From: Nocardiopsis chromatogenes YIM 90109
GTDB lineage: Bacteria; Actinomycetota; Actinomycetes; Streptosporangiales; Streptosporangiaceae
Length of the DNA: 33,656 nt
Direction: 5' to 3'
Assembly: GCF_000341185.1 (NCBI RefSeq)
Contig: NZ_ANBH01000044.1
Location: 1,502-35,157, forward strand
Shown here: positions 1 through 7,748 of the stretch, one piece after another
Position numbering within the stretch: the stretch's first letter is position 1
Layout: each line of letters starts with the position of its first letter
Translations under genes and position numbers: made by a program
The notes under the pieces: model-generated
The model's input: the letters and a program-made list of their open reading frames with translations, nothing else
Told to the model about the DNA's origin: nothing
The model's database searches: none

Positions 1-919
1 TCACCCCGACGAGCGCCGGCGTGATGATCCCGGTCGCGGGGACGAACAGCGCCCCGGCGACGCCCGCCGCGACCGCCGAGAGCGTGTAGGCCGAGGCCTT
101 GACCCACGTCGGGTCGTAGCCGAGGAAGCGGACCCGCTCCTCGGAGTCGCGCACCGCCACCAGTAGCGCCCCGTAACGGGAGTCCATCAGCCGGGTGTAG
201 GCCGCCCACACGGCCAGCAGGAACCCCGCCACGGTGAAGTACAGGCCGGTGCGCGCCGCGCCGGTGGTCAGGTCGGTCCCGGCGAGCACGGGCAGGTTCG
301 TCAGCCCCGAGGAACCGCCGGTCAGGTGCTGCTGTCCGATGAGCAGGATGGCGAAGGCGGCGGCGAGCGCCTGGTTGAGGATCGCGAAGTAGGCTCCGCG
401 GACCCGGCGGCGGAACACCGCCCACCCCAGCAGCGCGGCCACGGCGCCGGGCAGGACGACCACGGCGGCCAGCGTGAACGCCAGGCTCCGGAACGGCGCC
501 CACAGGAGGGGGAGGGACTCGATGCCGTTCCACACCATGAACTCGGGGAGGGCGCCGTCGGGCGCGGCGGCCAGGGTCATGTGCGCGGCCATGGCGTAGG
601 CGCCCAGGCCGAAGAACACCCCGTGCCCCAGGGTGAGCATCCCGCCGCGCCCCCAGGCCACGGCGATGCCGACGGCGACGATCGCGTAGCAGAGGTAGCG
701 GGTGAGCAGCCCGAGGCGGAACTCGTCGAGCAGCAGGGGCATGACCGCCAGGACGACGGCGGCGGCCACCCCGATCAGCAGCGTGGGCGGGACGCCCGAC
801 AGGAGGCGGGCGCGCGCGGCGGGGCCGGTGGGCGCGGCCGGAGAGGCGGAATCGGCGGCGGCCCCGGGCGCGGTCCCGGGGGCGGACGCGTCGGTCTCGG
901 TCGGGTTCGCTGCGCTCAT
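1..919 (-). CDS. urtC: Urea ABC transporter permease UrtC, C-terminus off the left edge
   Basis: Membrane permease of a branched-chain-amino-acid-type (LivM-like) ABC importer; with UrtB it would form the channel for urea. The reading frame is open from ATG at 919 to the window edge, giving 306 codons, so roughly the last 50 residues of a usual UrtC are missing. An Ala/Pro-rich cytosolic tail of about 30 residues is followed by several hydrophobic segments and the LivM-family stretch TLGHGVFFGLGAYAMAAHM. The start overlaps the urtB stop by 4 bp (ATGA), implying translational coupling. The call as urea rather than amino-acid permease comes mainly from the clear UrtA upstream. The ATPases UrtD and UrtE are expected beyond the left edge. 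Confidence 0.9.
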   Translation of the reverse strand, partial: MSAANPTETDASAPGTAPGAAADSASPAAPTGPAARARLLSGVPPTLLIGVAAAVVLAVMPLLLDEFRLGLLTRYLCYAIVAVGIAVAWGRGGMLTLGHGVFFGLGAYAMAAHMTLAAAPDGALPEFMVWNGIESLPLLWAPFRSLAFTLAAVVVLPGAVAALLGWAVFRRRVRGAYFAILNQALAAAFAILLIGQQHLTGGSSGLTNLPVLAGTDLTTGAARTGLYFTVAGFLLAVWAAYTRLMDSRYGALLVAVRDSEERVRFLGYDPTWVKASAYTLSAVAAGVAGALFVPATGIITPALVGV

Positions 920-1800
920 GCCAGGGCCCTCGTTCTGACGGAGAACAGTCCCTGAGGCCGGGCCTGCAGGAACGCGATGATGACGGCGAAGACGACCACC
1001 TTGGCCAGGCTGGCGCCGGTCCACAGCTCGCTGTAGGCGTTGAGCGCCCCCAGCGCAAAGGCGGCGATGACCGCGCCGCGCAGCTGCCCCAGGCCGCCGA
1101 CGACGACCACCAGGAACGCGTCGACGATGTAGGAGGAGCCGATGGAGGGGCCGATCGGGCCGATGAGCGCCAGCGCCACCCCGGCCACCCCGGCCAGGCC
1201 CGACCCGACCGCGAACGTGGCCGCGTCGACCCGGCCCACCGGGATGCCCGACACTGCGGCCAGGTCGCGGTCGTGCAGCACGGCGCGCATGTACCGGCCG
1301 GACCGGGAGCGGCCGATGTACAGCGCGATCGCCACGACGGCGACCGCCGCCAGCAGGATGATGAACAGCCGCGAGTGGTGCAGCCATACGCCGAGCACGC
1401 TGGTGCCCCCGGCCAGCCAGGAGGGGGCGGCCACGTCCACGTTGGGCGCGCCGAACACGTCCCGGGCGAGCTGCTGGAGCAGCAGGCTCACCCCGAAGGT
1501 CAGCAGCAGGGTGTCCAGGGGGCGCCCGTAGAAGTGCCGGATCAGTCCGCGTTCCAGGGCCAGGCCCATGAGCGCGGTGATCGCGAAGGCGACGGGCAGC
1601 GCCAGCAGCACGGCGCCGCCGCCGAGCCCCGCCCATGCCTGAAGGGCGAACGCGGTGTAGGCGCCCACCATCAGGAACTCGCCGTGGGCCATGTTGATGA
1701 CGCCCATCTGCCCGAACGTGAAGTTCAGGCCGAGGGCCGCCAGGAGCAGGACCGCGCCGACGGCCGCGGCGATCGGCAACTGCGTGAGTAGGGCGTCCAT
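916..1800 (-). CDS. urtB: Urea ABC transporter permease UrtB
   Basis: A 294-residue LivH-type inner-membrane permease, partner of UrtC. It is hydrophobic throughout. It carries the LivH hallmark GQMGVINMAHGEFLMVGAY near residues 30-48 and a C-terminal GGLGQLRGAVIAA segment, both typical of this family. The ATG at 1800 is preceded by an AGAAGGGA ribosome-binding site. It has no long N-terminal extracytoplasmic extension, which some UrtB proteins have. It lies 105 bp after urtA and overlaps urtC by 4 bp, so urtABC reads as one operon. Confidence 0.93.
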   Translation of the reverse strand: MDALLTQLPIAAAVGAVLLLAALGLNFTFGQMGVINMAHGEFLMVGAYTAFALQAWAGLGGGAVLLALPVAFAITALMGLALERGLIRHFYGRPLDTLLLTFGVSLLLQQLARDVFGAPNVDVAAPSWLAGGTSVLGVWLHHSRLFIILLAAVAVVAIALYIGRSRSGRYMRAVLHDRDLAAVSGIPVGRVDAATFAVGSGLAGVAGVALALIGPIGPSIGSSYIVDAFLVVVVGGLGQLRGAVIAAFALGALNAYSELWTGASLAKVVVFAVIIAFLQARPQGLFSVRTRALA

Positions 1801-1905
1801 GCGTCCCTTCTTCCAGGGGTCCAGGGAACGGATTGCAGGGGCCGGGGAGGGCAGGGGCGCGCCACGAACGGCACGGGGAGGACCGGGCGGCGCACGGCCT
1901 GCCCG

Positions 1906-3114
1906 TCACGGGCGGATCGGGGCCGCCCAGTCGTATCCGGACAGGTAGGGGTCGGGGGTGATGGGGCCGCCCGAGTTCGCCACCTCCGTGATGGCGCCGT
2001 CGCCGCCGATCCTGCCGATGCGCGCGGTCTTGGCCAGGTGCTGGGACTCGGCGTCGAAGGTGACGGGGCCCTCGGGGGCGTCGATGGTCAGCCCCGCCGC
2101 CGCCTCGCGCACCGCCCCGGTGTCGAAGCCCCCGGCGGCCTGAGCCGCGGCCGCCCACAGGTGGACGGCGTTGTAGGCGGACTGCATGGGGTCGGAGGTG
2201 ACGCGCCGCGGCCCGTACTCGTCCTGGAAGGCCGCGACGAAGTCCCGGTTCTCAGGAGTGTCGGTGGTCTGGAAGTAGTTCCAGGCCACCAGGTGCCCGT
2301 CGAGGATCTCGGGGCCGATGCCGCCGACCTCCTCCTCGGCGACGCTCACGCTGAGCACCGGCATGTCGTCGGCGGTGATGCCGCTGGAGCGCAGCTGCTT
2401 GAAGAAGGCGACGTTGGAGTCGCCGTTGAGGGTGTTGAACACCGCGTCCGGGCGCGCGCGGGCGATCTTGGCGGTGACGGTGGTGTACTCGGTGTGCCCG
2501 AGCGGGGTGTAGTCGGTCCCGGTGATCTCGATGCCGTGCGCCCGCGCGTAGGCGGCGATGACGCGGTTGGCGGTGCGCGGGAAGACGTAGTCGCTGCCGA
2601 CCAGGTGGATGCGCGTGTGCCCCTGGTCGCGCAGGAAGTCGAGGGCGGGGACGATCTGCTGGTTGGTGGTCGCGCCGGTGTAGACGATGTTCGGCGAGGA
2701 CTCCATGCCCTCGTACTGCACCGGGTAGAACAGCAGGCCGTTCTCGGCCTCGAACACCGGCAGCATCGCCTTGCGGGACGCCGACGTCCACCCGCCGAAC
2801 ACCGCGGCGACGCGGTCGCTCATCAGCAGCTTGCGGGCCTTGTCGGCGAAGGTGACCTCGTCGGAGGCGCCGTCCTCGACCACCGGGTCGATCCTGCGCC
2901 CGAGCACCCCGCCGGCGGCGTTGATGCGCTCCGCGGCCAGCAGGACCGCGTCGCGCACGGTGACCTCGCTGATGGCCATCGTGCCGGAGAGCGAGTGGAG
3001 CATGCCCACCCGCACCGTGTCCCCGGTGACGCCCGGCCCGGAGGGGGAGCAGCCGCCCGCGAGCGCCGCCCCGGTCCCCGCCAGGGCGGCCGCCAGGAAC
3101 GTTCGTCTTCGCAC
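1906..3114 (-). CDS. urtA: Urea ABC transporter substrate-binding lipoprotein UrtA
   Basis: Extracytoplasmic type-1 periplasmic-binding-fold protein that captures urea for the UrtBC channel. I place the start at GTG 3114 rather than at an in-frame start 24 codons upstream. It has GGGGAGGA just before it, and the protein then opens directly with a twin-arginine signal (RRRTFLAAALAG) and a lipobox (LAGGC). The mature part shows strong UrtA/AmiC-type signatures: LSGTMAISE, FGGWTSASRKAMLPV, LFYPVQYEGMESSPN and YTGATTNQQ. From this start it is 402 residues, a normal UrtA length. Presence of a full UrtA at the head of the operon makes the urea assignment firm. Confidence 0.93.
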   Translation of the reverse strand: MRRRTFLAAALAGTGAALAGGCSPSGPGVTGDTVRVGMLHSLSGTMAISEVTVRDAVLLAAERINAAGGVLGRRIDPVVEDGASDEVTFADKARKLLMSDRVAAVFGGWTSASRKAMLPVFEAENGLLFYPVQYEGMESSPNIVYTGATTNQQIVPALDFLRDQGHTRIHLVGSDYVFPRTANRVIAAYARAHGIEITGTDYTPLGHTEYTTVTAKIARARPDAVFNTLNGDSNVAFFKQLRSSGITADDMPVLSVSVAEEEVGGIGPEILDGHLVAWNYFQTTDTPENRDFVAAFQDEYGPRRVTSDPMQSAYNAVHLWAAAAQAAGGFDTGAVREAAAGLTIDAPEGPVTFDAESQHLAKTARIGRIGGDGAITEVANSGGPITPDPYLSGYDWAAPIRP

Positions 3115-3188
3115 CGATGTCCTCCCCGATGTCGCCGTGCCGCTCCGGGGAGTGTGGACGGCGGCTGTTTCCCGGGAAGGGCGCATCC

Positions 3189-3204
3189 GTTACGCGCGGG
3201 TTTC
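3189..3204 (-). promoter_or_regulatory. Possible GlnR half-sites upstream of urtA
   Basis: On the minus strand GAAAC, six bases, then GTAAC lie about 75 bp before the urtA start. This equals the central b-n6-a part of the actinobacterial GlnR box (GTnAC-n6-GAAAC repeated at 11 bp). A further GAAAC sits 22 bp downstream of the GTAAC element, in register with the 11-bp period, but the unit between them does not match. GlnR control would fit a urea importer. Only partial consensus is present, so this is tentative. Confidence 0.3.
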
Positions 3205-3244
3205 CAGGGGTGCGGGCTGGTCCGCCCCGCCTCCGCTTGCTAAC

Positions 3245-3263
3245 TTAGGCAAGCCTTGCCGAA
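3245..3263 (+). promoter_or_regulatory. Iron box (DtxR/IdeR/DmdR type)
   Basis: The 19-mer TTAGGCAAGCCTTGCCGAA matches the DtxR-family consensus TTAGGTTAGCCTAACCTAA at 14 of 19 positions, with both the TTAGG and AGCCT cores intact. It ends 21 bp before the siderophore-binding protein start. Iron-loaded DtxR/IdeR-type repressor binding here would turn the gene off in iron sufficiency, as expected for an iron uptake lipoprotein. Confidence 0.7.
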
Positions 3264-3284
3264 CTTGAACCCCGGAGGTCCCCC

Positions 3285-4340
3285 ATGCCCGCAGACCGAA
3301 CCGCCCGCACGGTGCCCGGCCGCCGAACCGTCCTGCTGGCCGGAGGGGCCCTCGGGGCGGTGGCGGCCGCCGCCGGGTGCGGCTCGGGCACGGGGCGGCC
3401 GGACACCGCCGAGGCCCCGGCCGGAAGCGGCTTCCCCGTCACGGTCGAGCACAAGTACGGGTCGACCGAGGTCCCCGCCCCGCCCAAGCGGATCGTCACC
3501 GTGGGCCTCAGCGACCACGACGCGGTGCTCGCCCTGGGCGAGGCGGGCGCCCTCGTCGGCGTCACCGACTGGTACGGCGACTACGACCACGCCGCCTGGC
3601 CGTGGGCGCAGGACGCGCTCGGCGGCGCCGAGCCCGAGGCGATGCCGCGCCCCGAGAGCGACCGGCCCGACATCGAGCGGGTCGCGGCCCTCGAACCGGA
3701 CCTCATCATCGGCCTGTACTCCGGCATCACCGAGGAGGACTACGAGGCGCTGTCGGCGGTCGCCCCGACCGTGGCCCAGCACCCCGACCACCCCGACTGG
3801 GGTGCGCCGTGGGAGGAGATGACCCTGTCCATCGGCCGGGCGCTGGGCAAGGAGGACGAGGCCGCCGCCCTGGTGGAGGACGTCGACCGGTCGTTCGCGG
3901 ACGCGCGCGAGCAGTACCCGGACTTCGAGGGCACGGAGGTCGTGCTCGCCGAGCGGCTCGACGACGGGTTCGTCGTGCGCTCCCGGACCGACCCGCGCAT
4001 GCGCCTCCTGGAGTCCCTGGGGTTCGTGATGCCCGAGGACCTGGCGGAGAGGGCCGGGGACAAGGACGTCGTGGACGTCTCGGCGGAGGACTTCGACCTG
4101 CTGGACCGGGACCTGCTGGTGTGGAACGCCGGATGGAACCCGGAGATGCGCGAGGAGCTCGCCGACATGGGCGTGTACACGTCCCTGGACGTCAACAGGG
4201 ACGGCCGCGCGGTCATCGTCGACGGCGAGGAGATCTCCGGCGCGCTCACCTGGAGCACCGCGCTCAGCCTGCCGTACGCGGTCGACAAGCTCGCGCCCCT
4301 GCTGGCCGAGGCGCTGGAGGGCGGTGGCGAGAAGCTGTGA
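3285..4340 (+). CDS. Iron-siderophore ABC transporter substrate-binding lipoprotein
   Basis: A 351-residue FepB/FecB-type binding protein that would capture ferric siderophore outside the membrane. The N-terminus has a twin-arginine-like signal (GRRTVLLAGGALGAVAAAAG) ending in a lipobox cysteine. It is followed by the family opening TEVPAPPKRIVTVGLSDHD and the helix-rich two-lobe fold region with LEPDLIIGLYSGITEEDYE. ATG 3285 has GGAGG nine bases upstream. The gene stands alone, with no permease or ATPase beside it, so it must borrow a transporter encoded elsewhere. An iron box lies directly upstream. The exact siderophore cannot be told from sequence. Confidence 0.88.
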   Translation: MPADRTARTVPGRRTVLLAGGALGAVAAAAGCGSGTGRPDTAEAPAGSGFPVTVEHKYGSTEVPAPPKRIVTVGLSDHDAVLALGEAGALVGVTDWYGDYDHAAWPWAQDALGGAEPEAMPRPESDRPDIERVAALEPDLIIGLYSGITEEDYEALSAVAPTVAQHPDHPDWGAPWEEMTLSIGRALGKEDEAAALVEDVDRSFADAREQYPDFEGTEVVLAERLDDGFVVRSRTDPRMRLLESLGFVMPEDLAERAGDKDVVDVSAEDFDLLDRDLLVWNAGWNPEMREELADMGVYTSLDVNRDGRAVIVDGEEISGALTWSTALSLPYAVDKLAPLLAEALEGGGEKL

Positions 4341-4366
4341 GCCGCGGCTCCGGGGGGCGGGGAGAC

Positions 4367-4428
4367 GGGCGCGGGCCCGCGCACCAGGGGGGCGCGGGCC
4401 CGCGCACCAGGGGGGCGCGGGCCCGCGC
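4367..4428. repeat. Tandem 23-bp repeat of GC palindromes between convergent genes
   Basis: Two full 23-bp units (4367-4389, 4390-4412) are followed by a 16-bp partial third (4413-4428). Each contains the perfect palindrome GCGCGGGCCCGCGC. The array fills the gap between convergent genes ending at 4340 and 4444. It could therefore act as a bidirectional terminator through alternative strong hairpins; no U-tract is present. Confidence 0.8.
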
Positions 4429-4443
4429 CGGGGTGTCCGGGGA

Positions 4444-5109
4444 TCAGGCGTCGATGACCGCCGTGGTGGCGGCCTTGTCGTGCAGCGCCTGCTGGCGGGG
4501 GTCGAAGAGGATCCACAGGCAGCTGATCCAGCCCAGCAGGTAGTAGATGAGGGTGCGCAGCATGCTCGCGCCCATGCGGGGGTTGCCGAGCGTGTTCAGG
4601 TCGATGACGCGCATCTTCATGATCCGCTTGCCGGGGGTGGAGCCGCGCTTGGCCTCGGCCCGGCCCTTGTAGAGGAAGGGCACGGCGAAGATCAGGGCGT
4701 AGCCGGCGAGCATCCCGACCATCATGACGACGGCCGTCCAGGCGGCGGGCTCGCCGGTCGGGGAGGACGAAGCCGTGAGGCCCAGCAGCAGCGCGGGGCC
4801 GCCCATCAGGACGAGCATGATCCCGAGGTTGATGAGCAGCATGAACAGGCCGTCGAGCAGGGCCGCCGCGAAGCGCCGCCCCTTGTCCGCGGCCACGGTC
4901 CCGGGCGGCAGCATCTCCTGTTGGCCGTACGGGTTGCCCTGCTGCTGGTAGTAGCCGCCCTGCTGGGCGTATCCCTGGTGCCCGTACTGCTGCTGGTACT
5001 GCTGTTGCCCGTACCCCTGCTGGTACTGCTGGCCATAGCCCTGTTGCCCGTACCCCTGTTGCCCATAACCGGGCTGTTGGCCGTAGGGGGGCTGCGAAGA
5101 AGGATCCAT
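4444..5109 (-). CDS. RDD-family membrane protein with GYGQQ-repeat cytosolic tail
   Basis: A 221-residue protein. Residues 1-65 are low complexity, rich in Gln, Gly and Tyr, with four GYGQQ copies (residues 14-18, 19-23, 24-28 and 32-36). From residue 76 an RDD domain starts (DKGRRFAAALLDGLFML), with hydrophobic segments and the conserved GKRIMKMRVID stretch before the last membrane segment. RDD proteins are small multi-pass membrane proteins of mostly unknown role; some have been linked to ion transport. Such sticky tails are common on actinobacterial RDD proteins. The gene is divergent from the phospholipase-like gene at 5246 and ends at a GC repeat array. Confidence 0.85.
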   Translation of the reverse strand: MDPSSQPPYGQQPGYGQQGYGQQGYGQQYQQGYGQQQYQQQYGHQGYAQQGGYYQQQGNPYGQQEMLPPGTVAADKGRRFAAALLDGLFMLLINLGIMLVLMGGPALLLGLTASSSPTGEPAAWTAVVMMVGMLAGYALIFAVPFLYKGRAEAKRGSTPGKRIMKMRVIDLNTLGNPRMGASMLRTLIYYLLGWISCLWILFDPRQQALHDKAATTAVIDA

Positions 5110-5245
5110 GAGCGGGGTCGCTCTCTCTCGGCGTCATGGGATGGGGATCTTTCACCATTGTCGCATTTGGGCCTTACGGCCTTCACGCGTTCATGGCACG
5201 CTCACCGTGCCCATTCCCGACGCCGGGCCCCGGAGGGCACCCCTG

Positions 5246-6235
5246 ATGCCGTTCACGCGCACGGGTCTGACGACCCTATTGTCCACCGCCGTCATCTCCG
5301 CCCAACTCGTCTCGCCCGCGACCGCGGCCGCGGACGCGTCGAGCGCGCCCCTGAGCGAGGCCGCTGCCGCGTCCCCGGCGGCGTGGATGGGCGGCCTCCC
5401 CGACGACGCGTCCCTCGCCTCCCTGTCGGTGCCCGGCACCCACGACACCGGTGCATGGACCGGCTCGGTGTGGAGCCGCACCCAGGACATGGACCTGAGC
5501 ACGCAGCTGGAGTCGGGCGTGCGCGCGCTGGACGTGCGCACCCGGCACTACCGCGACGCGTTCCCGATCCACCACGGTGCCGAGTACCTTCACCTGAATT
5601 TCACCGACGTGGTGACCGACACGGCGGCCTTCCTGCGCGAGCACCCCACCGAGACCGTGTTCATGCGGCTGAAGAAGGAGCACACCGAGGAGGAGAACAC
5701 CCGCACCTACGAGGAGACGCTCGACCACTACATCGGGTCCGACCCGGACACCGCCCCGCTCCTCGCCGAGCACCTGTGGCGCCCCTCAGGGGGCGAGCGC
5801 GTTCCCGACCTGGGGGAGGTGCGCGGCAGGATCGTCATCCTGCAGGACTTCGACGCCTCCAAGGAGTACGGAATCCGGTGGGGCGGCCCGAGTACCGACA
5901 TCCAGGACGACTACCGGGTGCCCACGCTCTTCGACATTCCCGAGAAGTGGGAGAAGGCGCGGGACCATTTCGAGAGGACGGCGGCCGGGCCGCCTGAGAC
6001 GCTCTTCATCAACCACCTGAGCGGGTCCGGAGCCCCGTGGGCGAACCCGAGGGAGGTGGCCACAGGCGGCCTCGGGTTCGACGGCGTCAACGACTACGCG
6101 CGGCCGTACCTGCAGGACAGCGCGGCGGAGGGGACGCTTCCGCGCACGGGCGTGGTGATGATGGACTTTCCTGACCAGGCGCTGATCGACGCGGTGGTGG
6201 CGCACAACGGCCGAACCGCGGCACAAGGGGTGTGA
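5246..6235 (+). CDS. Secreted phosphatidylinositol-specific phospholipase C-like protein
   Basis: A 329-residue exported PI-PLC-X family protein, predicted to cleave phosphoinositide-type phosphodiesters by intramolecular transfer. The ATG at 5246 is chosen because GGAGGG lies nine bases before it and the protein then begins with a Sec signal peptide, MPFTRTGLTTLLSTAVISAQ, ending near ATAAA. The general acid/base histidines are visible: His66 in PGTHDTGAW and His109/His110 in PIHHGAEY, with Asp96 and Arg98 in ALDVRTR. The middle (FLREHPTETVFMRLKKE) is typical of the family. Substrate is not settled by sequence; bacterial members range from virulence enzymes to lipid scavengers. Confidence 0.85.
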   Translation: MPFTRTGLTTLLSTAVISAQLVSPATAAADASSAPLSEAAAASPAAWMGGLPDDASLASLSVPGTHDTGAWTGSVWSRTQDMDLSTQLESGVRALDVRTRHYRDAFPIHHGAEYLHLNFTDVVTDTAAFLREHPTETVFMRLKKEHTEEENTRTYEETLDHYIGSDPDTAPLLAEHLWRPSGGERVPDLGEVRGRIVILQDFDASKEYGIRWGGPSTDIQDDYRVPTLFDIPEKWEKARDHFERTAAGPPETLFINHLSGSGAPWANPREVATGGLGFDGVNDYARPYLQDSAAEGTLPRTGVVMMDFPDQALIDAVVAHNGRTAAQGV

Positions 6236-6264
6236 CCCTCCGAATCGGGGCGGTTCCGCGCCGG

Positions 6265-6270
6265 TAGACT
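6265..6270 (+). promoter_or_regulatory. Possible -10 element (TAGACT) for the TPR-AAA gene
   Basis: TAGACT fits the actinomycete housekeeping -10 pattern TANNNT and lies 40 bp before the GTG start at 6310. No convincing -35 hexamer is seen at the right distance, as is common in such genomes. Confidence 0.3.
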
Positions 6271-6309
6271 GCCTGCGGCCCGACCGCCCCCCGCCCCCGA
6301 GAGGTCACC

Positions 6310-7740
6310 GTGGACTCGTCGCGCGAGCAGCTCATCGCCAGTATCACCGCAGTGGTGGAGAGGTCGCCCTCGGATCCCGTCCTGCGTCTGCACCTGGCGG
6401 AGATCCTGCTCGACGGCGGAGACGGCGCCGCAGCCATCCCGCACATCGCGACCGCGCTCCAGCAGGACCCGGCCTCGGAGAAGGCCAAGGAACTGATGTC
6501 CAAGGCACTGGGCACACCGGCCGCGCCAGCAGCGTCGGCCGCACCGACGGCGCCCGCCGGGGCCGGGACGCAGGCCCCTCCGCAGCCGCCTTCCCCGCCG
6601 ACCCCGGCGCCCGGAACGCAGCCCGCGCAATCAGCACAGCCTCCGCAGGACGCTGCGCCTCAGAGCGCACCCCCGGGCATGCCCCAGGACGGCGCGCCGG
6701 CCGACTTCCGGCCCGAACCGGCCGGGGGCAACGGCTTCGGATTCTCCGAAGGCGGGGGGACGGCCACGCTCACGCGCGACGAAGGCGCGCGCGGCGGTGA
6801 CCCCGCGCCCTCTGGCGCCGTCCTGCCGCCCCTCACCGGGGACGGGCTTCCCGACCCCTTGGCCGACGACGACTTCCCCACCGAGCGCGAGAACACCACC
6901 CTCGCCGATGTCGCGGGGATGGAGAAGGTCAAGGAGCGCATCAACGCCGCCTTCCTGATGCCGATGCGCAACGAGGAACTGCGCAAGGCCTTCTCCAAGA
7001 GCCTGCGCGGCGGCCTGCTCCTCTATGGGCCCCCGGGGTGCGGCAAGACCTACATCGCCCGCGCCATCGCGGGCGAGATGGGCGCGCGCTTCCTGTACGT
7101 GTCGGTCGCCGACATCCTCGACGGCAAGAGCTCACGCAACGTCCAGGCCCTCTTCCGCCAGGCGCGCCAGTACAGCCCGTGCGTCGTGTTCATGGACGAG
7201 CTCGACGCCATGGGCGGGCGGCGCGGGAACATGGCCTCGTGGCTCCGCCCCGTCGTCACCCAGCTCCTGACGGAACTGGACTCGGTGGAGGAGGACAACG
7301 AGGGCGTCTTCTTCCTGGCGGCGACCAACCACCCGTGGGACATCGACAGCGCCCTGAAGCGGCCGGGCCGCCTGGACCGCATGCTCTTCGTGCCGCCGCC
7401 GGACGAGAAGGCGCGCGCGGCGATCGTCGGGATGGAGCTGAAGGACCGCCCGTCCGCCGGTATCGACACCGCGAAGATCGCCAAGCACACCGACGGGTTC
7501 TCCGGCGCCGACATCACCCACCTGGTGGAGAGCGCGGCCGAGCGCGCGATGCTGGACTCCGCCCGCACCGGCGCCGTGCGGCCCATCGGCATGGACGACT
7601 TCCGCGCGGCGCTCGGCGAGCTCCGCCCGTCCACAGGCCCGTGGATGGAGACCGCGCGGAACATGGTGGAGTTCGGGTCGGCCGACGGCGCCTACGACGA
7701 ACTCGCCGACTTCATCCGCCGCCACCGCTCCTGGCGGTGA
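6310..7740 (+). CDS. TPR-linker-AAA ATPase
   Basis: A 476-residue ATPase. Residues 1-70 form a short TPR-like helical unit. Residues about 70-195 are a Pro/Ala/Gly-rich linker. From about 200 a classical AAA domain begins (ADVAGMEKVKERI). Walker A is GPPGCGKT at 240-247, with Lys246; Walker B is CVVFMDELD with Asp296 and Glu297. The second region of homology AATNHPWDID with RPGRLDR supplies the arginine fingers. It resembles the Cdc48/FtsH/Vps4 class rather than the CbxX-type EccA of ESX systems. GTG 6310 has GAGAGG just upstream. The next gene starts within 9 bp, so the two are likely co-expressed. Substrate is unknown; a remodelling or unfolding role is inferred from the family. Confidence 0.85.
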   Translation: MDSSREQLIASITAVVERSPSDPVLRLHLAEILLDGGDGAAAIPHIATALQQDPASEKAKELMSKALGTPAAPAASAAPTAPAGAGTQAPPQPPSPPTPAPGTQPAQSAQPPQDAAPQSAPPGMPQDGAPADFRPEPAGGNGFGFSEGGGTATLTRDEGARGGDPAPSGAVLPPLTGDGLPDPLADDDFPTERENTTLADVAGMEKVKERINAAFLMPMRNEELRKAFSKSLRGGLLLYGPPGCGKTYIARAIAGEMGARFLYVSVADILDGKSSRNVQALFRQARQYSPCVVFMDELDAMGGRRGNMASWLRPVVTQLLTELDSVEEDNEGVFFLAATNHPWDIDSALKRPGRLDRMLFVPPPDEKARAAIVGMELKDRPSAGIDTAKIAKHTDGFSGADITHLVESAAERAMLDSARTGAVRPIGMDDFRAALGELRPSTGPWMETARNMVEFGSADGAYDELADFIRRHRSWR

Positions 7741-7748
7741 CGGCGGCC

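Noticed and set aside
326..955. Long plus-strand frames opposite urtC, urtB and urtA
   Set aside because: They are rich in His, Arg, Gly and Gln with no family match and lie antisense to well-supported transporter genes; high GC makes such mirror frames common.
6310..7740. EccA, the ESX chaperone ATPase
   Set aside because: It has TPR and AAA parts, but the AAA domain is of the Cdc48/FtsH class, the TPR part is too short, and the gene is 9 kb from the T7SS core.
7038..7748. Upstream 237-codon extension of the TPR-RDD frame
   Set aside because: It overlaps the AAA domain coding region in another frame and has an Arg/Gly/Pro-rich shadow composition; the true protein begins at 7749 or 7737.
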